A stretch of 64,000 nt of DNA from Climacium dendroides. Lineage: Eukaryota; Streptophyta; Bryopsida; Hypnales; Climaciaceae. The notes beneath the pieces are model-generated. The model saw nothing but the letters and a program-made list of their open reading frames with translations. It searched no databases and had not been told where the DNA came from. The stretch spans positions 1,426,001 through 1,490,000 of the forward strand of contig CATNNA010000001.1 of NCBI GenBank assembly GCA_950106755.1, read 5' to 3'. Shown here piece after piece: positions 52,270 to 64,000 of the stretch. The first letter of the stretch is position 1. Every line of letters begins with the position of its first letter. The position numbers were made by a program, and so were the translations under genes.

Positions 52270-53655
52270 GGATTCATGGAAAAACTTCATTTTAAGACAA
52301 CCCTATTGCTTTCCTACACTGACTTCTTCATTTGAAATGGATTTCAAAACAAACACTCGAAAAATCATGCTCTATTGAATACAAACCAAACCAATAAATT
52401 ATATGGGTTTGACTTAGAAGCATGTCCAAAAACAAAACACACAAGTTGCAATTGTTCAAAATAATTAGGATTCATGGAAAAACTTCATTTTAAGACAACC
52501 TTATTGCTTTCCTACATTGTCTTCTTCATTTGAAATGGATTTCAAAACAAACAGTCGAAAAATCATGTTGTATTGAATACAAACCAAACCAATAAATTAT
52601 ATCGGTTTGACGTGGAAGCATGTCCAAAAACAAAACACACAAGTTGCAATTGTTCAAAATAATTAGGATTCATGGAAAAACTTCATTTTAAGACAACCCT
52701 ATTGCTTTCCTACACTGACTTCTTCATTTGAAATGGATTTCAAAACAAACACTCGAAAAATCATGCTATATTGAATACAAACCAAACCAATAAATTATAT
52801 GGGTTTGACTTAGAAGCATGTACGAAAACAAAACACACAAGTTGCAATTGTTCAAAATAATTAGGATTCATGGAAAAACTTCATTTTAAGACAACCCTAT
52901 TGCTTTCCTACACTGTCTTCTTCATTTGAAATGGATTTCAAAACAAACAGTCGAAAAATCATGTTGTATTGAATACAAACCAAACCAATAAATTATATCG
53001 GTTTGACGTGGAAGCATGTCCAAAAACAAAACACACAAGTTGCAATTGTTCAAAATAATTAGGATTCATGGAAAAACTTCATTTTAAGACAACCTTATTG
53101 CTTTCCTACATTGTCTTCTTCATTTGAAATGGATTTCAAAACAAACAGTCGAAAAATCATGTTGTATTGAATACAAACCAAACCAATAAATTATATCGGT
53201 TTGACGTGGAAGCATGTCCAAAAACAAAACACACAAGTTGCAATTGTTCAAAATAATTAGGATTCATGGAAAAACTTCATTTTAAGACAACCTTATTGCT
53301 TTCCTACATTGTCTTCTTCATTTGAAATGGATTTCAAAACAAACAGTCGAAAAATCATGTTGTATTGAATACAAACCAAACCAATAAATTATATCGGTTT
53401 GACGTGGAAGCATGTCCAAAAACAAAACACACAAGTTGCAATTGTTCAAAATAATTAGGATTCATGGAAAAACTTCATTTTAAGACAACCTTATTGCTTT
53501 CCTACACTGTCTTCTTCATTTGAAATGGATTTCAAAACAAACAGTCGAAAAATCATGTTGTATTGAATACAAACCAAACCAATAAATTATATCGGTTTGA
53601 CGTGGAAGCATGTCCAAAAACAAAACACACAAGTTGCAATTGTTCAAAATAATTA
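52270..53655 (+). repeat. Right HOR, partial copy (M265-M271)
   Basis: The order CTCTATT, CTTATT, CTATATT with GTACGA, plain G87 and CTTATT matches the start of the right HOR. It ends with two further CTTATT monomers (M270, M271). Steps carrying CAGAATAATTA and AAAATATAT are missing. Confidence 0.65.
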
Positions 53656-55635
53656 GGATTCATGGAAAAACTTCATTTTAAGACAACCCTATTGCTTTCC
53701 TACACTGACTTCTTCATTTGAAATGGATTTCAAAACAAACACTCGAAAAATCATGCTCTATTGAATACAAACCAAACCAATAAATTATATGGGTTTGACT
53801 TAGAAGCATGTCCAAAAACAAAACACACAAGTTGCAATTGTTCAAAATAATTAGGATTCATGGAAAAACTTCATTTTAAGACAACCTTATTGCTTTCCTA
53901 CATTGTCTTCTTCATTTGAAATGGATTTCAAAACAAACAGTCGAAAAATCATGTTGTATTGAATACAAACCAAACCAATAAATTATATCGGTTTGACGTG
54001 GAAGCATGTCCAAAAACAAAACACACAAGTTGCAATTGTTCAAAATAATTAGGATTCATGGAAAAACTTCATTTTAAGACAACCCTATTGCTTTCCTACA
54101 CTGACTTCTTCATTTGAAATGGATTTCAAAACAAACACTCGAAAAATCATGCTATATTGAATACAAACCAAACCAATAAATTATATGGGTTTGACTTAGA
54201 AGCATGTACGAAAACAAAACACACAAGTTGCAATTGTTCAAAATAATTAGGATTCATGGAAAAACTTCATTTTAAGACAACCCTATTGCTTTCCTACACT
54301 GTCTTCTTCATTTGAAATGGATTTCAAAACAAACAGTCGAAAAATCATGTTGTATTGAATACAAACCAAACCAATAAATTATATCGGTTTGACGTGGAAG
54401 CATGTCCAAAAACAAAACACACAAGTTGCAATTGTTCAAAATAATTAGGATTCATGGAAAAACTTCATTTTAAGACAACCTTATTGCTTTCCTACATTGT
54501 CTTCTTCATTTGAAATGGATTTCAAAACAAACAGTCGAAAAATCATGTTGTATTGAATACAAACCAAACCAATAAATTATATCGGTTTGACGTGGAAGCA
54601 TGTCCAAAAACAAAACACACAAGTTGCAATTGTTCAAAATAATTAGGATTCATGGAAAAACTTCATTTTAAGACAACCCTATTGCTTTCCTACACTGACT
54701 TCTTCATTTGAAATGGATTTCAAAACAAACACTCGAAAAATCATGCTGTATTGAATACAAACCAAACCAATAAATTATATGGGTTTGACTTAGAAGCATG
54801 TACGAAAACAAAACACACAAGTTGCAATTGTTCAAAATAATTAGGATTCATGGAAAAACTTCATTTTAAGACAACCCTATTGCTTTCCTACACTGACTTC
54901 TTCATTTGAAATGGATTTCAAAACAAACACTCGAAAAATCATGTTGTATTGAATACAAACCAAACCAATAAATTATATGGGTTTGACGTGGAAGCATGTC
55001 CAAAAACAAAACACACAAGTTGCAATTGTTCAGAATAATTAGGATTCATGGAAAAACTTCATTTTAAGACAACCCTATTGCTTTCCTACACTGTCTTCTT
55101 CATTTGAAATGGATTTCAAAACAAACAGTCGAAAAATCATGCTGTATTGAATACAAACCAAACCAATAAAATATATCGGTTTGACTTAGAAGCATGTACG
55201 AAAACAAAACACACAAGTTGCAATTGTTCAAAATAATTAGGATTCATGGAAAAACTTCATTTTAAGACAACCCTATTGCTTTCCTACACTGACTTCTTCA
55301 TTTGAAATGGATTTCAAAACAAACAGTCGAAAAATCATGTTGTATTGAATACAAACCAAACCAATAAATTATATCGGTTTGACGTGGAAGCATGTCCAAA
55401 AACAAAACACACAAGTTGCAATTGTTCAAAATAATTAGGATTCATGGAAAAACTTCATTTTAAGACAACCTTATTGCTTTCCTACACTGTCTTCTTCATT
55501 TGAAATGGATTTCAAAACAAACAGTCGAAAAATCATGTTGTATTGAATACAAACCAAACCAATAAATTATATCGGTTTGACGTGGAAGCATGTCCAAAAA
55601 CAAAACACACAAGTTGCAATTGTTCAAAATAATTA
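53656..55635 (+). repeat. Right HOR, 10-mer copy A (M272-M281; 1,980 bp)
   Basis: Variant order: CATGCTCTATT with TTAG; CTTATT with ATTGTC; CTATATT with GTACGA; plain G87; CTTATT with ATTGTC; C101 with GTACGA; T101/GGG/GTGG with CAGAATAATTA; AAAATATATCGG with GTACGA; TGAC with G87; CTTATT with ACTGTC. The order differs from the left HOR, although both have ten monomers. The next copies repeat it. Confidence 0.8.
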
Positions 55636-58011
55636 GGATTCATGGAAAAACTTCATTTTAAGACAACCCTATTGCTTTCCTACACTGACTTCTTCATTTG
55701 AAATGGATTTCAAAACAAACACTCGAAAAATCATGCTCTATTGAATACAAACCAAACCAATAAATTATATGGGTTTGACTTAGAAGCATGTCCAAAAACA
55801 AAACACACAAGTTGCAATTGTTCAAAATAATTAGGATTCATGGAAAAACTTCATTTTAAGACAACCTTATTGCTTTCCTACATTGTCTTCTTCATTTGAA
55901 ATGGATTTCAAAACAAACAGTCGAAAAATCATGTTGTATTGAATACAAACCAAACCAATAAATTATATCGGTTTGACGTGGAAGCATGTCCAAAAACAAA
56001 ACACACAAGTTGCAATTGTTCAAAATAATTAGGATTCATGGAAAAACTTCATTTTAAGACAACCCTATTGCTTTCCTACACTGACTTCTTCATTTGAAAT
56101 GGATTTCAAAACAAACACTCGAAAAATCATGCTCTATTGAATACAAACCAAACCAATAAATTATATGGGTTTGACTTAGAAGCATGTCCAAAAACAAAAC
56201 ACACAAGTTGCAATTGTTCAAAATAATTAGGATTCATGGAAAAACTTCATTTTAAGACAACCTTATTGCTTTCCTACATTGTCTTCTTCATTTGAAATGG
56301 ATTTCAAAACAAACAGTCGAAAAATCATGTTGTATTGAATACAAACCAAACCAATAAATTATATCGGTTTGACGTGGAAGCATGTCCAAAAACAAAACAC
56401 ACAAGTTGCAATTGTTCAAAATAATTAGGATTCATGGAAAAACTTCATTTTAAGACAACCCTATTGCTTTCCTACACTGACTTCTTCATTTGAAATGGAT
56501 TTCAAAACAAACACTCGAAAAATCATGCTATATTGAATACAAACCAAACCAATAAATTATATGGGTTTGACTTAGAAGCATGTACGAAAACAAAACACAC
56601 AAGTTGCAATTGTTCAAAATAATTAGGATTCATGGAAAAACTTCATTTTAAGACAACCCTATTGCTTTCCTACACTGTCTTCTTCATTTGAAATGGATTT
56701 CAAAACAAACAGTCGAAAAATCATGTTGTATTGAATACAAACCAAACCAATAAATTATATCGGTTTGACGTGGAAGCATGTCCAAAAACAAAACACACAA
56801 GTTGCAATTGTTCAAAATAATTAGGATTCATGGAAAAACTTCATTTTAAGACAACCTTATTGCTTTCCTACATTGTCTTCTTCATTTGAAATGGATTTCA
56901 AAACAAACAGTCGAAAAATCATGTTGTATTGAATACAAACCAAACCAATAAATTATATCGGTTTGACGTGGAAGCATGTCCAAAAACAAAACACACAAGT
57001 TGCAATTGTTCAAAATAATTAGGATTCATGGAAAAACTTCATTTTAAGACAACCCTATTGCTTTCCTACACTGACTTCTTCATTTGAAATGGATTTCAAA
57101 ACAAACACTCGAAAAATCATGCTGTATTGAATACAAACCAAACCAATAAATTATATGGGTTTGACTTAGAAGCATGTACGAAAACAAAACACACAAGTTG
57201 CAATTGTTCAAAATAATTAGGATTCATGGAAAAACTTCATTTTAAGACAACCCTATTGCTTTCCTACACTGACTTCTTCATTTGAAATGGATTTCAAAAC
57301 AAACACTCGAAAAATCATGTTGTATTGAATACAAACCAAACCAATAAATTATATGGGTTTGACGTGGAAGCATGTCCAAAAACAAAACACACAAGTTGCA
57401 ATTGTTCAGAATAATTAGGATTCATGGAAAAACTTCATTTTAAGACAACCCTATTGCTTTCCTACACTGTCTTCTTCATTTGAAATGGATTTCAAAACAA
57501 ACACTCGAAAAATCATGCTGTATTGAATACAAACCAAACCAATAAAATATATCGGTTTGACTTAGAAGCATGTACGAAAACAAAACACACAAGTTGCAAT
57601 TGTTCAAAATAATTAGGATTCATGGAAAAACTTCATTTTAAGACAACCCTATTGCTTTCCTACACTGACTTCTTCATTTGAAATGGATTTCAAAACAAAC
57701 AGTCGAAAAATCATGTTGTATTGAATACAAACCAAACCAATAAATTATATCGGTTTGACGTGGAAGCATGTCCAAAAACAAAACACACAAGTTGCAATTG
57801 TTCAAAATAATTAGGATTCATGGAAAAACTTCATTTTAAGACAACCTTATTGCTTTCCTACACTGTCTTCTTCATTTGAAATGGATTTCAAAACAAACAG
57901 TCGAAAAATCATGTTGTATTGAATACAAACCAAACCAATAAATTATATCGGTTTGACGTGGAAGCATGTCCAAAAACAAAACACACAAGTTGCAATTGTT
58001 CAAAATAATTA
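55636..58011 (+). repeat. Right HOR, copy B expanded to 12 monomers (M282-M293)
   Basis: This has the same order as copy A, but the first two steps (CTCTATT then CTTATT) occur twice, as M282-M283 and M284-M285. That adds 396 bp. The remaining steps, including CAGAATAATTA (M290) and AAAATATAT (M291), follow in order. M291 has C87 where M279 has G87. Confidence 0.8.
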
Positions 58012-59397
58012 GGATTCATGGAAAAACTTCATTTTAAGACAACCCTATTGCTTTCCTACACTGACTTCTTCATTTGAAATGGATTTCAAAACAAACACTC
58101 GAAAAATCATGCTCTATTGAATACAAACCAAACCAATAAATTATATGGGTTTGACTTAGAAGCATGTCCAAAAACAAAACACACAAGTTGCAATTGTTCA
58201 AAATAATTAGGATTCATGGAAAAACTTCATTTTAAGACAACCTTATTGCTTTCCTACATTGTCTTCTTCATTTGAAATGGATTTCAAAACAAACAGTCGA
58301 AAAATCATGTTGTATTGAATACAAACCAAACCAATAAATTATATCGGTTTGACGTGGAAGCATGTCCAAAAACAAAACACACAAGTTGCAATTGTTCAAA
58401 ATAATTAGGATTCATGGAAAAACTTCATTTTAAGACAACCCTATTGCTTTCCTACACTGACTTCTTCATTTGAAATGGATTTCAAAACAAACACTCGAAA
58501 AATCATGCTATATTGAATACAAACCAAACCAATAAATTATATGGGTTTGACGTGGAAGCATGTACGAAAACAAAACACACAAGTTGCAATTGTTCAAAAT
58601 AATTAGGATTCATGGAAAAACTTCATTTTAAGACAACCCTATTGCTTTCCTACACTGTCTTCTTCATTTGAAATGGATTTCAAAACAAACAGTCGAAAAA
58701 TCATGTTGTATTGAATACAAACCAAACCAATAAATTATATCGGTTTGACGTGGAAGCATGTCCAAAAACAAAACACACAAGTTGCAATTGTTCAAAATAA
58801 TTAGGATTCATGGAAAAACTTCATTTTAAGACAACCTTATTGCTTTCCTACATTGTCTTCTTCATTTGAAATGGATTTCAAAACAAACAGTCGAAAAATC
58901 ATGTTGTATTGAATACAAACCAAACCAATAAATTATATCGGTTTGACGTGGAAGCATGTCCAAAAACAAAACACACAAGTTGCAATTGTTCAAAATAATT
59001 AGGATTCATGGAAAAACTTCATTTTAAGACAACCCTATTGCTTTCCTACACTGACTTCTTCATTTGAAATGGATTTCAAAACAAACACTCGAAAAATCAT
59101 GCTGTATTGAATACAAACCAAACCAATAAATTATATGGGTTTGACTTAGAAGCATGTACGAAAACAAAACACACAAGTTGCAATTGTTCAAAATAATTAG
59201 GATTCATGGAAAAACTTCATTTTAAGACAACCCTATTGCTTTCCTACACTGACTTCTTCATTTGAAATGGATTTCAAAACAAACACTCGAAAAATCATGT
59301 TGTATTGAATACAAACCAAACCAATAAATTATATGGGTTTGACGTGGAAGCATGTCCAAAAACAAAACACACAAGTTGCAATTGTTCAGAATAATTA
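58012..59397 (+). repeat. Right HOR, partial copy C (M294-M300)
   Basis: Seven steps follow copy A through the CAGAATAATTA monomer (M300). The order then ends, and M301 lacks AAAATATAT. In M296 the CTATATT/GTACGA monomer has GTGG instead of TTAG, a recombinant or converted form. Confidence 0.75.
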
Positions 59398-60585
59398 GGA
59401 TTCATGGAAAAACTTCATTTTAAGACAACCCTATTGCTTTCCTACACTGTCTTCTTCATTTGAAATGGATTTCAAAACAAACACTCGAAAAATCATGTTG
59501 TATTGAATACAAACCAAACCAATAAATTATATGGGTTTGACGTGGAAGCATGTCCAAAAACAAAACACACAAGTTGCAATTGTTCAAAATAATTAGGATT
59601 CATGGAAAAACTTCATTTTAAGACAACCCTATTGCTTTCCTACACTGTCTTCTTCATTTGAAATGGATTTCAAAACAAACACTCGAAAAATCATGCTGTA
59701 TTGAATACAAACCAAACCAATAAATTATATGGGTTTGACATGGAAGCATGTCCAAAAACAAAACACACAAGTTGCAATTGTTCAAAATAATTAGGATTCA
59801 TGGAAAAACTTCATTTTAAGACAACCCTATTGCTTTCCTACACTGACTTCTTCATTTGAAATGGATTTCAAAACAAACACTCGAAAAATCATGCTGTATT
59901 GAATACAAACCAAACCAATAAATTATATGGGTTTGACTTAGAAGCATGTACGAAAACAAAACACACAAGTTGCAATTGTTCAAAATAATTAGGATTCATG
60001 GAAAAACTTCATTTTAAGACAACCCTATTGCTTTCCTACACTGACTTCTTCATTTGAAATGGATTTCAAAACAAACACTCGAAAAATCATGTTGTATTGA
60101 ATACAAACCAAACCAATAAATTATATGGGTTTGACTTAGAAGCATGTCCAAAAACAAAACAGAGAAGTTGCAATTGGTCAAAATAATTAGGATTCATGGG
60201 AAAACATCATTTTAAGACAACCCTATTACTTTCCTACACTGACTTCTTCATTTGAAATGGATTTCAAAACAAACACTCGAAAAATCATGCTGTATTGAAT
60301 ACAAACCAAACCAATAAATTATATGGGTTTGACTTAGAAGCATGTCCAAAAACAAAACACACAAGTTGCAATTGTTCAAAATAATTAGGATTCATGGAAA
60401 AACTTCATTTTAAGACAACCCTATTGCTTTCCTACACTGTCTTCTTCATTTGAAATGGATTTCAAAACAAACACTCGAAAAATCATGCTCTATTGAATAC
60501 AAACCAAACCAATAAATTATATGGGTTTGACTTAGAAGCATGTCCAAAAACAAAACACACAAGTTGCAATTGTTCAAAATAATAA

Positions 60586-61377
60586 GGATTCATGGAAAAA
60601 CTTCATTTTAAGACAACCCTATTGCTTTCCTACACTGACTTCTTCATTTGAAATGGATTTCAAAACAAACACTCGAAAAATCATGCTGTATTGAATACAA
60701 ACCAAACCAATAAATTATATGGGTTTGACTTAGAAGCATGTACGAAAACAAAACACACAAGTTGCAATTGTTCAAAATAATTAGGATTCATGGAAAAACT
60801 TCATTTTAAGACAACCCTATTGCTTTCCTACACTGACTTCTTCATTTGAAATGGATTTCAAAACAAACACTCGAAAAATCATGCTGTATTGAATACAAAC
60901 CAGAACAATAAATTATATGGGTTTGACTTAGAAGCATGTCCAAAAACAAAACACACAAGTTGCAATTGTTCAAAATAATTAGGATTCATGGAAAAACTTC
61001 ATTTTAAGACAACCCTATTGCTTTCCTACACTGACTTCTTCATTTGAAATGGATTTGAAAACAAACACTCGAAAAATCATGCTGTATTGAATACAAACCA
61101 AACCAATAAATTATATGGGTTTGACTTAGAAGCATGTACGAAAACAAAACACACAAGTTGCAATTGTTCAAAATAATTAGGATTCATGGAAAAACTTCAT
61201 TTTAAGACAACCCTATTGCTTTCCTACACTGACTTCTTCATTTGAAATGGATTTCAAAACAAACACTCGAAAAATCATGCTGTATTGAATACAAACCAGA
61301 ACAATAAATTATATGGGTTTGACTTAGAAGCATGTCCAAAAACAAAACACACAAGTTGCAATTGTTCAAAATAATTA
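60586..61377 (+). repeat. Dimer repeat of 396 bp, two copies (M307-M310)
   Basis: M307 and M309 carry TGAC, C101, TTAG and GTACGA. M308 and M310 carry CCAGAACAATAAAT with GGG/TTAG. The pair is thus duplicated once. M309 has a private ATTTGAAAAC, so the copies are not identical. Confidence 0.65.
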
Positions 61378-62565
61378 GGATTCATGGAAAAACTTCATTT
61401 TAAGACAACCCTATTGCTTTCCTACACTGACTTCTTCATTTGAAATGGATTTCAAAACAAACACTCGAAAAATCATGCTGTATTGAATACAAACCAAACC
61501 AATAAATTATATCGGTTTGACGTGGAAGCATGTCCAAAAACAAAACACACAAGTTGCAATTGTTCAAAATAATTAGGATTCATGGAAAAACTTCATTTTA
61601 AGACAACCCTATTGCTTTCCTACACTGTCTTCTTCATTTGAAATGGATTTCAAAACAAACACTCGAAAAATCATGCTATATTGAATACAAACCAAACCAA
61701 TAAATTATATGGGTTTGACGTGGAAGCATGTCCAAAAACAAAACACACAAGTTGCAATTGTTCAAAATAATAAGGATTCATGGAAAAACTTCACTTTAAG
61801 ACAACCCTATTGCTTTCCTACACTGTCTTCTTCATTTGAAATGGATTTCAAAACAAACACTCGAAAAATCATGCTGTATTGAATACAAACCAGAACAATA
61901 AATTATATGGGTTTGACTTAGAAGCATGTCCAAAAACAAAACAGACAAGTTGCAATTGTTCAAAATAATTAGGATTCATGGGAAAACATCATTTTAAGAC
62001 AACCCTATTACTTTCCTACACTGACTTCTTCATTTGAAATGGATTTCAAAACAAACACTCGACTAATCATGCTGTATTGAATACAAACCAAACCAATAAA
62101 TTATATGGGTTTGACTTAGAAGCATGTCCAAAAACAAAACACACAAGTTGCAATTGTTCAAAATAATTAGGATTCATGGAAAAACTTCATTTTAAGACAA
62201 CGTTATTGCTTTCCTACACTGTCTTCTTCATTTGAAATGGATTTCAAAACAAACACTCGAAAAATCATGCTGTATTGAATACAAACCAAACCAATAAAAT
62301 ATATCGGTTTGACTTAGAAGCATGTCCAAAAACAAAACACACAAGTTGCAATTGTTCAAAATAATTAGGATTCATGGAAAAACTTCATTTTAAGACAATC
62401 CTATTGCTTTCCTACATTGTCTTCTTCATTTGAAATGGATTTCAAAACAAACACTCGAAAAATCATGCTATATTGAATACAAACCAAACCAATAAATTAT
62501 ATGGGTTTGACTTAGAAGCATGTCCAAAAACAAAACACACAAGTTGCAATTGTTAAAAATAATTA

Positions 62566-62763
62566 GGATTCATGGAAAAACTTCATTTTAAGACAACCCT
62601 ATTGCTTTCCGACACTCTCTTCTTCATTTAAAATGGATTTCAAAACAAATACTGTAAAAATCATGCTGTATTCAATAGAATCCAAACCAATAAATTATAT
62701 GGGTTTGACGTGCAAGCATGTCCAAAAACGTAACACACAAGTTGCAAATGTTCAAAATAATTA
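62566..62763 (+). repeat. Most diverged monomer M317
   Basis: This full-length 198-bp unit has about a dozen substitutions not seen together elsewhere. They include TTTCCGACACTCTC, CATTTAAAATGG, AAATACTGTAAAAATC, ATTCAATAGAATCC, ACGTGCAAGC, AAAACGTAACAC and TGCAAATGTTC. The dyad arm at 62-69 is damaged (G65 to A), and the CpG at 89-90 is lost. Its immediate neighbours M316 and M318 are near consensus. It may be an older monomer that escaped homogenisation. Confidence 0.85.
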
Positions 62764-63951
62764 GGATTCATGGAAAAACTTCATTTTAAGACAACCCTAT
62801 TGCTTTCCTACACTGACTTCTTCATTTGAAATGGATTTCAAAACAAACACTCGAAAAATCATGCTGTATTGAATACAAACCAAAACAATAAATTATATCG
62901 GTTTGACGTGGAAGCATGTCCAAAAACAAAACACACAAGTTGCAATTGTTCAAAATAATTAGGATTCATGGAAAAACTTCATTTTAAGACAACCCTATTG
63001 CTTTCCTACACTGTCTTCTTCATTTGAAATGGATTTCAAAACAAACACTCGAAAAATCATGCTATATTGAATACAAACCAAACCAATAAATTATATCGGT
63101 TTGACGTGGAAGCATGTCCAAAAACAAAACACACAAGTTGCAATTGCTCAAAATAATTACGATTCATGGAAAAACTTCATTTTAAGACAACCCTATTGCT
63201 TTCCTACATTGTCTTCTTCATTTGAAATGGATTTCAAAACAAACACTCGAAAAATCATGCTTTATTGAATACAAACCAAACCAATAAAATATATCGGTTT
63301 GACTTAGAAGCATGTCCAAAAACAAAACACACAAGTTGCAATTGTTCAAAATAATTAGGATTCATGGAAAAACTTCATTTTAAGACAACCCTATTGCTTT
63401 CCTACATTGTCTTCTTCATTTGAAATGGATTTCAAAACAAACACTCGAAAAATCATGCTATATTGAATACAAACCAAACCAATAAATTATATGGGTTTGA
63501 CTTAGAAGCATGTCTAAAAACAAAACACACAAGTTGCAATTGTTCAAAATAATTAGGATTCATGGAAAAACTTCATTTTAAGACAACCCTATTGCTTTCC
63601 TACACTGACTTCTTCATTTGAAATGGATTTCAAAACAAACACTCGAAAAATCATGCTGTATTGAATACAAACCAAACCAATAAATTATATGGGTTTGACT
63701 TAGAAGCATGTACGAAAACAAAACACACAAGTTGCAATTGTTCAAAATAATTAGGATTCATGGAAAAACTTCATTTTAAGACAACCCTATTGCTTTCCTA
63801 CACTGACTTCTTCATTTGAAATGGATTTCAAAACAAACACTCGAAAAATCATGGTGTATTGAATACAAACCAAACCAATAAATTATATCGGTTTGACGGG
63901 GAAGCATGTCCAAAAACAAAACACACAAGTTGCAATTGTTCAAAATAATTA

Positions 63952-64000
63952 GGATTCATGGAAAAACTTCATTTTAAGACAACCCTATTACTTTCCTACA
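63952..64000 (+). repeat. Partial monomer M324 cut by the window end
   Basis: The first 49 bases of a further monomer, still in register, so the array continues beyond the window. It carries CCCTATTACTTTCC, a G39-to-A change also seen in M258, M305 and M314. Confidence 0.95.

Larger units (their letters stand above)
1..64000 (+). repeat. 198-bp tandem satellite array filling the whole window
   Basis: The unit beginning GGATTCATGG recurs every 198 bases from position 1 to the end: starts at 1, 199, 397, 1981, 25741 and so on, and at 63,952 near the end. There are 323 complete monomers and a 49-bp partial one. All copies are in one orientation with no interruption. The phase slips only three times, by -1 each, in M238, M248 and M253. 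Monomers look roughly 94-100% identical by eye, and G+C is about 31%. Every consensus monomer has stop codons in all six frames, so the array is non-coding. A 198-bp period fits one nucleosome plus linker, as in many centromeric and heterochromatic satellites; a centromere role is inference. I do not recognise the family. There are no gene-free gaps to describe separately, because the entire window is this repeat. Confidence 0.99.
59398..64000 (+). repeat. Heterogeneous terminal segment (M301-M324)
   Basis: No stable 10-mer order is visible. Private and rare changes are denser than in earlier domains: ACAGAGAAG and ATTGGTCA (M304), CTTCACTTTA and ACAGACAAG (M313), CTCGACTAATC (M314), ACGTTATTGC (M315), ACAATCC and TGTTAAAAAT (M316), TTGCTCAAAAT (M319), a first-base C (M320) and GACGGGGAAG (M323). 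Greater divergence with less homogenisation is known for the flanks of satellite arrays, so an array edge may lie beyond 64,000. That is inference. Confidence 0.6.

Noticed and set aside
60100..60190. Transposon footprint at the ACAGAGAAG / ATTGGTCA changes in M304
   Set aside because: These are simple substitutions with no length change and no target-site duplication.
62566..62763. Insertion or gene fragment at M317
   Set aside because: It is a full-length 198-bp monomer in register; only substitutions distinguish it.
1..64000. CRISPR array
   Set aside because: The entire 198-bp period is repeated, with no short repeat alternating with unique spacers and no cas-like genes.
1..64000. Long repetitive protein gene (period divisible by three)
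   Set aside because: Stops occur in every frame of each consensus monomer, and variants do not open a frame across a whole series of monomers.
1..64000. Rolling-circle or plasmid origin (iterons)
   Set aside because: The repeat is far too long and uniform, and no replication gene or unique flank is present.

Overview
The whole 64,000-base window is one uninterrupted head-to-tail satellite DNA array. The monomer is 198 bp, about 31% G+C by hand count of monomer 1, and every copy lies in the same orientation. Counting from base 1 as monomer 1, the window holds 323 complete monomers plus a 49-bp partial one starting at 63,952. Only three monomers, M238, M248 and M253, are 197 bp; all others are 198 bp. 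I see no protein-coding gene, RNA gene, transposon, foreign insertion, inversion or non-satellite base. Mk below means monomer k.

Long, AT-rich, strictly periodic arrays of nucleosome-plus-linker-sized monomers, with higher-order repeats (HORs) and high homogeneity, are typical of eukaryotic centromeric, pericentromeric or heterochromatic satellites. I do not recognise the monomer and cannot name the organism. A plant is plausible from style alone, but animals and fungi are not excluded. No centromere function can be proven from sequence.

Monomers differ at a limited set of diagnostic positions: 34, 50, 53, 57, 87, 101, 103, 117/118, 126, 136, 145/147, 155, 157-159, 192 and 197. Reading these by eye divides the array into domains. 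(1) 1-23,958 is dominated by a 10-monomer HOR of 1,980 bp with five full copies, plus two block duplications displaced by 9.7 and 11.1 kb. (2) 23,959-33,858 contains two adjacent copies of a 21-monomer unit (4,158 bp each), preceded by a partial copy. (3) 32,275 to about 45 kb contains two adjacent copies of a roughly 33-monomer (6.5 kb) unit. The second copy has a monomer gain, a hybrid-monomer deletion and a further loss. (4) About 45-50.1 kb has a 1,979-bp 10-monomer duplication that carries a shared 1-bp deletion. (5) 50.1-59.4 kb has a different 10-monomer HOR. (6) 59.4-64 kb is the most heterogeneous stretch and includes the most diverged monomer, M317.

The main content of the window is therefore a record of local array turnover. 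It shows nested duplications of 2, 9, 10, 21 and 33 monomers, intra-monomer crossovers, and two intermixed monomer subfamilies that differ in CpG content and in a TGACGTGG versus TGACTTAG motif. All HOR calls come from reading diagnostic sites by eye, not from computed alignments.
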